Translations under genes and position numbers: made by a program
From: Pseudomonadota bacterium
GTDB lineage: Bacteria; Pseudomonadota; Gammaproteobacteria; Burkholderiales; Burkholderiaceae_D
Reading direction: 5' to 3'
Length of the DNA stretch: 11,517 nt
NCBI GenBank assembly: GCA_023435945.1
Contig: JAEZLB010000142.1
Location: forward strand, 1 to 11,517
In this document: positions 1 to 6,385 of the stretch, in pieces
Layout of the letters: every line of letters starts with the position of its first letter
How positions within the stretch are numbered: the first letter of the stretch is position 1
The notes under the pieces: model-generated
The model's database searches: none
The model's input: the letters and a program-made list of their open reading frames with translations, nothing else
What the model was told of the DNA's origin: nothing

Positions 1-2
1 AC

Positions 3-752
3 ATCACCTTGATTTCAGCCATTCTGGTCAGTGTGCTAGTCGTGGTGCTGGACAGCATAGCGTCCATCTCTGTGCGCTACGGCAATATCCTCAAGATTGC
101 CGAATGGTTCTTTACCGGCTTGTTCACTGTGGAATACATCGTTCGGCTGATCTGCGTAAATTATCCGCTTCGCTATGCGCGCAGCTTTTATGGTGTGATT
201 GACCTGCTGGCCATACTCCCCTCTTACCTGGCGGTATTGTTCCCGGAATTGCGGATGTTGCTCGACGTGCGCCTGCTGCGGCTGCTGCGCATGTTCCGCA
301 TACTGAAGCTGGCTGCTTATGTGCGGGAATATTCACTACTGGGCCGCGCCCTGATCGCCAGCCGCCGCCGGATATTCATCTTCCTGTCGGTGGTCTTTAT
401 CATCGTCTTCCTGCTGGGTACCGTGATGTACGTCGTGGAAGGGCCGGAGCATGGCTTTACCAGCATACCAATGTCGGTGTACTGGGCAATTACCACCGTT
501 GCCACCGTCGGGTATGGCGACATCGTGCCGCACACGGCACTGGGGCGTGCCATTGCATCCCTCATCATGCTGCTGGGCTGGGGCATACTTGCGGTTCCGA
601 CCGGCATCATTACCGCCGAAATGACGGCCCAGCACTACGAGAGTAAATACGACAGGAGAAGCTGTGTAGAATGCGGCGCGCGCGGGCATGATAGTGGCGC
701 GCATTACTGCCACCACTGCGGCACGCCGCTACCCGGGCAGAATGAAATCTGA
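3..752 (+). CDS. Voltage-gated-type K+ channel with C-terminal zinc ribbon (5' partial)
   Basis: Inner-membrane six-helix potassium channel, cut at its N-terminus: the frame is open to the left edge and the TTG at 9 is an internal Leu codon. Counting that Leu as residue 1, the end of S1 is at about 1-18, S2 at 28-50, S3 at 60-78, S4 at 86-101, S5 at 120-141 and S6 at 180-203. S4 has basic residues every third position (R88, R91, R94, R97, K100), as in voltage sensors. The selectivity filter TVGYGD is at 166-171, which makes K+ selectivity near certain. After S6 there is no long regulatory domain. Instead a short tail carries C219-x2-C222-x11-C234-x2-C237, a zinc-ribbon-like motif. Probably only one to two dozen residues are missing. 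The next gene starts 69 bp downstream on the same strand. The physiological role is inferred: membrane potential or K+ homeostasis. Confidence 0.93.
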   Translation: MTLISAILVSVLVVVLDSIASISVRYGNILKIAEWFFTGLFTVEYIVRLICVNYPLRYARSFYGVIDLLAILPSYLAVLFPELRMLLDVRLLRLLRMFRILKLAAYVREYSLLGRALIASRRRIFIFLSVVFIIVFLLGTVMYVVEGPEHGFTSIPMSVYWAITTVATVGYGDIVPHTALGRAIASLIMLLGWGILAVPTGIITAEMTAQHYESKYDRRSCVECGARGHDSGAHYCHHCGTPLPGQNEI

Positions 753-820
753 GTTACTGTCAGATTTTTCCGGCTATGTTCTGACTTTAGTGTTTCCTTA
801 AACCTGACCGGCTATTCGCC

Positions 821-1591
821 ATGAACCTCAGCAACGACCAAATTCGCCAATTCCGCCAGGAAGGTTATCTGCTCCTGCGCAATCATGTTCCCGCCGAACG
901 CTGCGATCGCATGCGTGCCGTCACTGAAGTACATCTGGAACAGGCGATACCGCCCATCGAATTTGAAGCAGAAGTCGGTTATCCGGGAGCACCCGCATCG
1001 ATCGATGCGCCCGGGGGAAAAACGGCGCGCCGTCTGCGCGACGCCTACCATCGTGACCAGTGCTTCCGTGAATGGGCAACGTCGCCTGAGCTAACCGCCA
1101 TGCTCGCGCAATTGCTGGAGGAAGAGGCGTGTCTGGTGTTGGCCCACCACAATTGTGTAATGACCAAGCATCCGGATTTTGGCACGGCAACCGGATGGCA
1201 TCGCGATATTCGCTACTGGTCATTCCTGCGCAATGAACTGATCACGGTCTGGCTGGCGCTGGGAGAGGAAACCGAGCGCAATGGCGGCCTGCAACTTATT
1301 CCCGGCTCACATCGATTGATGGTGCAACCCGAGCAACTCGACAAGCTGGATTACCTGCGGCCGGACTTGCCTCAGAATCAGGCGCTCTTTGCCCAGGGCG
1401 TTACACCGCCGCTAAACAAGGGTGATGTAGTCCTGTTTCACAGTGGACTGTTTCATGCCGCCCATCGTAATGAAACCGCCAACGTCAAGATGTCGGTGGC
1501 CTTTGCCTATCGTGGCAAGAGCAATCTGCCGCTGCCGGGAACGCGCTCGGCGGCAGCAGGCGATGTCTTGCTGAGTGCCGGCGCCGCTTGA
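821..1591 (+). CDS. Phytanoyl-CoA dioxygenase (PhyH) family protein
   Basis: Non-haem Fe(II)/2-oxoglutarate-dependent oxygenase of the PhyH family, 256 aa, cytoplasmic; the substrate is unknown. The double-stranded beta-helix iron site is visible. H127 and D129 (GWHRD) form the HxD pair, and H212 in the segment LFHAAHRN is the distal ligand. GGLQLIPGSH at 155-164 is the usual strand after the HxD motif. From a remembered alignment, the 2-oxoglutarate-binding Arg eleven residues after the distal His is Lys (K223) here. The start is the only ATG after an in-frame TAG at 788, although no clear ribosome site precedes it. The gene ends directly against the stop of the opposing MscS gene. Family members act on lipids, secondary metabolites, ectoine (EctD) and other small molecules. 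EctD-like function cannot be claimed from these motifs. Confidence 0.88.
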   Translation: MNLSNDQIRQFRQEGYLLLRNHVPAERCDRMRAVTEVHLEQAIPPIEFEAEVGYPGAPASIDAPGGKTARRLRDAYHRDQCFREWATSPELTAMLAQLLEEEACLVLAHHNCVMTKHPDFGTATGWHRDIRYWSFLRNELITVWLALGEETERNGGLQLIPGSHRLMVQPEQLDKLDYLRPDLPQNQALFAQGVTPPLNKGDVVLFHSGLFHAAHRNETANVKMSVAFAYRGKSNLPLPGTRSAAAGDVLLSAGAA

Positions 1592-2677
1592 TCAGTTGCG
1601 CTCCGCCTGGCGCACGCCCAGCGGTTCATTCGTCATCATTTGCTGCACGGCTTCCGGAACCGAAGCAATGTGCAGCGTATGTGTCTGTACTGCGAACTGA
1701 ATGCCACGCTCCTCGCAAGCGCGCATCAATTCAAAATTGATGTGCTGCTGGACATCCATATACGCGTTGTATTCCGGCTGCAGCATGTAATACACCACTT
1801 CGAATTCCAGCGCATTGGTACCGAATTTGAAAAAGTGGGCGCGGTCGAAGCGCGCATTCGGAATGGCTTCAATAATGTTCTGCACGATACCGGGCAAAGC
1901 CTCCACCTGCTCCCTGCTTGTTTGATAACTCACACTGAAATTGAACAACACGCGGCGCTCGTCCATACGCTTGTAGTTGCGTATTAATCGTTTCAGCAAT
2001 TCAGCATTGGATATCACGATCTGTTCGCCGGACAAGCTGCGTAGGCGGGTACTCTTGATGCCTATGTACTCCACCGATCCAAGCATCTCGCCCGAGATGA
2101 TGAAATCCCCTGTTTCAAAAGGTTTATCCAGTGCTATGGATAGGGAGGCAAATAAATCGCTCAGCACATTCTGCACGGCCAGTGCAATGGCAATACCGCC
2201 TATACCCAGACTGGCGACGAACGCCGTGATGTTTACACCAAGATTGTCCAGTATCGTCAGCACCACGACGATCCAGACCACGGTGCGCAGGATGAAGGTA
2301 ATCGTCGTCACGGTAGCGCTGGGTGGATAACGCAGCATCCAGCGCTGAATGGCCCGGCTTACCCACAGTCCCAGCTGGACGCCGACAACCATGGTCCATC
2401 CTACCGACAGGCGGTCAGCCCACTTGGCAGGCATATCCAGCACACTCAGGCCCGCCAGCAGGGACGCCAGGAAAATCAGCAAGCGATTGGTACGCGAAAC
2501 AACGTCGAAGATCACGTCATCGAAACGGCTTTCCGTATTCTTGCTCAGCCTCTCCAGCCGCTTGGCAATGAAGCTCACCACACCACTGGTCACGGAGTAA
2601 ACGACGATGATGATCAGCAGTGCATAGAGCCACTGCTCAAGTGGAATATCAAGAAAAGTCCAATCCGTAGCAAACAT
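1592..2677 (-). CDS. MscS-family mechanosensitive ion channel
   Basis: Small-conductance mechanosensitive channel, 361 aa, inner membrane. Members of this family open under membrane tension on hypo-osmotic shock and release solutes. About five hydrophobic segments are seen (roughly 16-36, 65-80, 92-110, 124-145, 151-178). The last is the Gly/Ala-rich pore helix, followed by DLFASLSIALDKPFETGD, typical of the MscS pore and beta-domain junction. The beta domain contains the conserved stretch with IGIKSTRLRS and ISNAELL (about 205-228), then the C-terminal alpha/beta region. The extra N-terminal helices make it more like YnaI-type channels than the three-helix E. coli MscS. GGAG lies 9 nt before the ATG and an in-frame TAA separates them, which fixes the start. 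It lies 125 bp downstream of the ROK kinase on the same strand, so it may be co-transcribed with the trehalose genes or have its own promoter. Confidence 0.93.
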   Translation of the reverse strand: MFATDWTFLDIPLEQWLYALLIIIVVYSVTSGVVSFIAKRLERLSKNTESRFDDVIFDVVSRTNRLLIFLASLLAGLSVLDMPAKWADRLSVGWTMVVGVQLGLWVSRAIQRWMLRYPPSATVTTITFILRTVVWIVVVLTILDNLGVNITAFVASLGIGGIAIALAVQNVLSDLFASLSIALDKPFETGDFIISGEMLGSVEYIGIKSTRLRSLSGEQIVISNAELLKRLIRNYKRMDERRVLFNFSVSYQTSREQVEALPGIVQNIIEAIPNARFDRAHFFKFGTNALEFEVVYYMLQPEYNAYMDVQQHINFELMRACEERGIQFAVQTHTLHIASVPEAVQQMMTNEPLGVRQAERN

Positions 2678-2802
2678 CAGTTACATCTCCAGGAAACCAT
2701 ACGCAGAAAACTGCGATGAAAAAACAGGCATGCCGATTCCAGGATGGGCGTGGCAAGGATATTTATCCGGGGAACTTCCCAGGATGAGAAGTTAAACGAT
2801 GC
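2678..2802 (-). other. Gap between ROK kinase and MscS gene with short inverted repeats
   Basis: This 125 bp spacer separates the trehalose operon from the MscS gene. It holds a 5 bp stem with a 4 nt loop at 2702-2715 (CGCAG/CTGCG). It also holds two adjacent short inverted repeats at 2757-2768 (GGATA-TT-TATCC) and 2770-2780 (GGGAA-C-TTCCC). None is followed by a T-run on the minus strand, so I see no intrinsic terminator. The elements could be operator-like or may simply be chance; no convincing -35/-10 pair was found. Confidence 0.3.
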
Positions 2803-3786
2803 TTATTTTTTAAGCGAATGCCAGGGTTTTTCCTTGCACCATTGTGCAAGCCATGCCTCGGGCATAACCAGGGAAAGTGCGCCGATATCCGCAACCAGCG
2901 GCCCGAGTGAGGCGGGAACGATAGTCACGTCGTTAGTCAAGGCCTTGAAGCGACTTTCGAACTCCGTGCGCACCAGCGGCAGCAACCAGTTTCCATGATG
3001 GGTCCAGATGGCTCCGCCGATCACAAAGGTACGAATATCGAGCACGGCAACCAGATTGTACAACGCGCGGCCAAACCACTGTGCTGCCTGCTCTACCTCC
3101 TGGCGTGCAGGCATTTCTCCGCGGCGTGCCGCATCGAACAAATGAGGCGTATCGAGCGGCGATGCATAATCAAGATTTCGCCCTGAGACCAGTGCCTCCC
3201 AGTCGCCTCGATTGCCGCAGCCGCAGACGGCATTTGACTGCACATCCATCAACATGTGGCCGGCATGACCGGCATTGCCATGTTTCCCAAACAGCAAGCG
3301 CCCATCCACGCATAATCCACACCCCACACCGGTGCTCCAGGTGACATAAGCACAATTCGGCTCATTCCTCACTGCGCCGAAGGCGCGCTCGGCGGCCAGA
3401 GCGGCGACACAATCATTGGCAATCACGACATGGTCGAAGCGCTCGCGTATGAGCTGTTCCAACGGGATCTCGGTCCAGTCATTGTTGAGATCGCTGCGTG
3501 CTGACAGGCCTCCGCAGATATTGGGGGCAGACAAGCCGATCCATCCATCAAGCTTCACAAAAGGACCACACGAGCCGATACCGACACTGCCGATCTGCGA
3601 TGGCTGGATGCCTGCATGCTGGCAGGCGCGATCCAGCATGGACAGCACTTGCTCACCCAAGGCTCTCACGGTGCCAGTCTTGACCGTCGGCTCGGTAATG
3701 CGCACCAGCAGACTGTCGATGGTGGCAATGATAACGGCCATCTTGGTGCCGCCTATGTCCACACCGGCGATATACTGAGATTGCAT
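2803..3786 (-). CDS. ROK-family sugar kinase (probable glucokinase)
   Basis: ROK-family ATP-dependent hexose kinase, 327 aa from the chosen start, cytoplasmic. The phosphate loop GVDIGGTK is at 8-15, the catalytic Asp is D125 in VIANDCVAAL, and the second ATP-binding motif is STGVGCG at 151-157. The sugar- and zinc-binding region at 169-200 is degenerate. ExGH reads HAGH (174-177), and the CxCGxxGC motif reads CGCGNRGD, so the third zinc Cys is Asp (D195). No helix-turn-helix domain precedes the kinase fold, so it is an enzyme rather than a ROK repressor. The start at 3786 is preferred over the in-frame ATG at 3801 because GAGGTG lies 7 nt before it. It begins one base after the GH15 stop, so translational coupling is likely. 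Glucose as substrate is inferred from the trehalose context; fructose or an amino sugar remain possible. Confidence 0.88.
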   Translation of the reverse strand: MQSQYIAGVDIGGTKMAVIIATIDSLLVRITEPTVKTGTVRALGEQVLSMLDRACQHAGIQPSQIGSVGIGSCGPFVKLDGWIGLSAPNICGGLSARSDLNNDWTEIPLEQLIRERFDHVVIANDCVAALAAERAFGAVRNEPNCAYVTWSTGVGCGLCVDGRLLFGKHGNAGHAGHMLMDVQSNAVCGCGNRGDWEALVSGRNLDYASPLDTPHLFDAARRGEMPARQEVEQAAQWFGRALYNLVAVLDIRTFVIGGAIWTHHGNWLLPLVRTEFESRFKALTNDVTIVPASLGPLVADIGALSLVMPEAWLAQWCKEKPWHSLKK

Positions 3787-3787
3787 A

Positions 3788-5575
3788 TCAATACACCTCA
3801 TCCCAGGGCTTGCTCAACCGGGCAGCGCATTGCACCAGGCCCACCATGCTGTAGGTTTGCGGAAAGTTGCCCCATAACTCGCCATTTTCCGTAGACACAT
3901 CTTCCGACAACAAACCCAGGTGATTACGCTTGTCCAGCACCTTCTGGAACAATTCTCGGGCGCGATCTTTTTTGCCAACGTAAGCCAGCGCGAGTATCCA
4001 CCACAGCGTACATACCAGGAATGCACTCTCCGGTTTTCCGAAATCGTCTTCCTCGTCGTAACGCAGCAGAAAATCTCCGCGCCGCAGATGTCGCTCTACA
4101 GTATCTATGGTGCTGTGAAGACGCGGGTCATCCGGCTTCAGGAACTGGAACTCGGTCATCATGAGCAGGCTGGCATCAAGTTTTTCGCCACCGAAGGTAG
4201 AAACAAAACTCCCCATCTCCGCATTCCATGCAGAGGCACAGATTTCATCGTGAATACGGCGTGCCTGGGAAGCCCATACTTCCGCACGATCCCAAAGCTT
4301 CAATTGACGCGATATGCTGGCCAGGCGATCGCAGGCAGCCCAGCACATGAGGCTGGAGAAAGTATGGACCCGCTTGGAACCGCGCAACTCCCATATGCCG
4401 GCATCCGGCACATTGTAGTTGCGCACGGCCTTCTCACCCAGTCGCTCCAGATCGTGAAACATGTGCAGGCCGGCAGGACGCTCTAGGCGCGTGTCGAAGA
4501 AGGCATGGGTCGCAGCCAGTACGCCGGAGCCCCATACGTCATTCTGTACCTGGTGATACGCCGAATTGCCTATGCGCACCGGCCCCATGCCGCGATACCC
4601 ACTGAGCGCAGGCGCAATGACTTCTTCCAGCACCACCTCGCGGCGTATCCCGTACACCGGCTGCAAGGGCTCATCGCGCGTATCGGCGATGATGTTCAGG
4701 ATGTAATCCAGATAGCGCTCCATGGTGCTGGTCGCACCCAGGCGATTCAGTGCATTCACCACGAAGTAGGCATCACGCAGCCAGCAGAACCGGTAATCCC
4801 AGTTACGTCCGCTATGCGGCGCCTCCGGTATCGAGGTAGTGACTGCTGCAACGATGGCGCCGGTATCATCGAAGGCATTCAGCTTCAGGGTAATAGCGGC
4901 ACGAATCACGGTCTCCTGCCATTCGAAAGGAACGGCGAGGTTGCGTACCCAGCGATGCCAGTAATTCCGTGTCTGCTCATGAAATGAGCGACCGATTTCT
5001 TGCGGAGAGCCATTGACGGTTTCATCCGGCCCCATCAGCAGTGTGATGCAGTCCTCCAGGTAAAATGGCTTGCCATCGGTGATGGCGCTGATCGAGGCAT
5101 CGGTAGTAACACGCATGGCCTGCAGGGAACCGATATAGGAAACATGATGCGTACCGGTGCGAACCTCAGCGGGACGCGCACCGTAATCGATGGCAGGACT
5201 GATACTCAGTGCCACGCGGGGCCGGCCTGCGATCCGCTTGATGATGCGTACCAGCATGGATGGCGAAAACAGGCGGCCATGCATGTAGAAGCGCGGGGCA
5301 AAATCGCAGACTTCTATGACGTTGCCGCTGTCGTCAGCCAGGCGCGTCAACAGGATGGCAGAGTTGCGCTCATAAGCCTGCTCCACCAGCTTTGCGCCTT
5401 CGAACTGCACCCCGATCATGCCGAAAGGCTTTTCCCCGGATTCCGGCTGCAGCAAGGAACAGCAGATCGGATCGCTGTCGAAATAGGGATAACACCACCA
5501 GACGATCTCTGCATTCCGGTCTATCAGCGCATTGACACGCGAGTTGCCTATCAGCCCCAGGTCGAGTGTCTTCAT
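3788..5575 (-). CDS. GH15 glycoside hydrolase (trehalase or glucoamylase type)
   Basis: Glycoside hydrolase family 15 enzyme, 595 aa, inverting exo-acting alpha-glucosidase fold, with no signal peptide, so cytoplasmic. An N-terminal beta-sandwich (about 1-225) precedes an (alpha/alpha)6 barrel. Barrel motifs: NWDYRFCWLRDA (258-269), GYRGMGPVRIGN (326-337), PDAGIWELR (390-398; E396 is the likely general acid), HTFSSLMCW (404-412), ESAFLVCTLWW (517-527; E517 is the likely general base) and GNFPQTYS (569-576). Bacterial members of this length include true trehalases and maltooligosaccharide glucoamylases. Position between otsB and a sugar kinase favours trehalose as substrate, but this is inference. 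The start at 5575 is preferred over the upstream in-frame TTG at 5605 because AGAGGG lies 6 nt before it and the protein begins MKTLDLGLIGN as relatives do. The gap to otsB is 22 bp. Confidence 0.93.
   Translation of the reverse strand: MKTLDLGLIGNSRVNALIDRNAEIVWWCYPYFDSDPICCSLLQPESGEKPFGMIGVQFEGAKLVEQAYERNSAILLTRLADDSGNVIEVCDFAPRFYMHGRLFSPSMLVRIIKRIAGRPRVALSISPAIDYGARPAEVRTGTHHVSYIGSLQAMRVTTDASISAITDGKPFYLEDCITLLMGPDETVNGSPQEIGRSFHEQTRNYWHRWVRNLAVPFEWQETVIRAAITLKLNAFDDTGAIVAAVTTSIPEAPHSGRNWDYRFCWLRDAYFVVNALNRLGATSTMERYLDYILNIIADTRDEPLQPVYGIRREVVLEEVIAPALSGYRGMGPVRIGNSAYHQVQNDVWGSGVLAATHAFFDTRLERPAGLHMFHDLERLGEKAVRNYNVPDAGIWELRGSKRVHTFSSLMCWAACDRLASISRQLKLWDRAEVWASQARRIHDEICASAWNAEMGSFVSTFGGEKLDASLLMMTEFQFLKPDDPRLHSTIDTVERHLRRGDFLLRYDEEDDFGKPESAFLVCTLWWILALAYVGKKDRARELFQKVLDKRNHLGLLSEDVSTENGELWGNFPQTYSMVGLVQCAARLSKPWDEVY
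3794..3799 (-). promoter_or_regulatory. Ribosome binding site deciding the ROK kinase start
   Basis: GAGGTG on the minus strand lies 7 nt before ATG 3786. It overlaps the alternative ATG at 3801-3799, which itself lacks a good site. It lies in the last codons of the GH15 gene, consistent with translational coupling. Confidence 0.6.
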
Positions 5576-5581
5576 GATCTG

Positions 5582-5587
5582 CCCTCT
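5582..5587 (-). promoter_or_regulatory. Ribosome binding site deciding the GH15 start
   Basis: AGAGGG on the minus strand lies 6 nt before ATG 5575, supporting this start over the upstream TTG at 5605. Confidence 0.6.
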
Positions 5588-5597
5588 GCATGTTCGA

Positions 5598-6383
5598 TCA
5601 TGCAATGACCTTCATTCTGGCACGCCGCAGGCGGCTAATCAGGTCATCCAGCAATAAGCCGATGTCTTGCGGACCGTGAAGATACCATTCTGCGGCACTG
5701 TGCGGCGATGCTTCCACGCGCACCGAAAGAATGTCGGAATGACGAAGCCTGAATACGTCTTCATCCGTCACATCGTCTCCCACATAAATTGCGCTGCTTG
5801 CACCGCTTATCTGCAGCAGCTTCTTCATGGCACTCCCCTTATCCTCGGCACCAGGAGGCAGCAGGTTGAATACGAATTTCCCTGCCATCACCCGCGCATC
5901 CGGCAGCAAGGTGGCGAACAGTTGCGCCAGCTGTGTTTCACAACGTTGCGGATCACGCGTATGGCGATAATGCACCGAAAGGGAATACTGCTTGTTTTCA
6001 AGATGGATGCCGCGATCGAATTGCGCATTCTCGCGAAACACGGCGTTGAGCATGCGTTCCCAGCGCAAACACAGCTCGCGATACTGCTTGCTGCGCTCCT
6101 CCCACCCCGGCAAACCTTCTATGCCATGATTGCCTAATACATAACGCGGCTCGAACCCCAGTCTCGCCCGTATATCCGGCAAAGAACGCCCGGTGAGTAT
6201 GGCCACCGTCGTATGGCGCGACAGTTCCCGCAGGCGCTGCCTGATGGGCTCTGGAAGATAAGCCTGATCCGGTTGCGGCACGATGGACACGAGCGTGCCA
6301 TCAAAGTCGAAAACGCACAGCATGTGCTCATGCACAACCTGCTCCAGGCGCTGCCTGCCTGCTTCAGAAAAGAGAAATTCCAT
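5598..6383 (-). CDS. otsB: Trehalose-6-phosphate phosphatase
   Basis: HAD-superfamily phosphatase, 261 aa, which dephosphorylates trehalose-6-phosphate to trehalose in the cytoplasm, the second step of the OtsAB pathway. All HAD motifs are present. Motif I is DFDGT with nucleophile D26 and acid/base D28. Motif II is ILTGR at 62-66. The motif III Lys is K182 in PPGAEDKG. Motif IV is GDDVTDED with D202, D203 and D206 for Mg2+. GNHGIE at 84-89 and NLLPPG at 173-178 are typical of the OtsB cap and substrate region. The length matches stand-alone OtsB. It starts 2 bp after the synthase stop, with GGGAGGG 5 nt before the ATG inside the end of otsA, so the two are translated from one message. Confidence 0.96.
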   Translation of the reverse strand: MEFLFSEAGRQRLEQVVHEHMLCVFDFDGTLVSIVPQPDQAYLPEPIRQRLRELSRHTTVAILTGRSLPDIRARLGFEPRYVLGNHGIEGLPGWEERSKQYRELCLRWERMLNAVFRENAQFDRGIHLENKQYSLSVHYRHTRDPQRCETQLAQLFATLLPDARVMAGKFVFNLLPPGAEDKGSAMKKLLQISGASSAIYVGDDVTDEDVFRLRHSDILSVRVEASPHSAAEWYLHGPQDIGLLLDDLISRLRRARMKVIA

Positions 6384-6385
6384 GC

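Noticed and set aside
758..786. GTCAGA/TCTGAC inverted repeat after the K+ channel stop, as a terminator
   Set aside because: Only 6 bp with a 15 nt loop and a weak TTTAG tail; not convincing as an intrinsic terminator.
5000..5608. Plus-strand open frame of 202 codons opposite GH15, and similar frames at 3920-4486 and 4505-4987
   Set aside because: They lie antisense to a well-supported GH15 gene, show no protein motif and have composition typical of complementary-frame artefacts.
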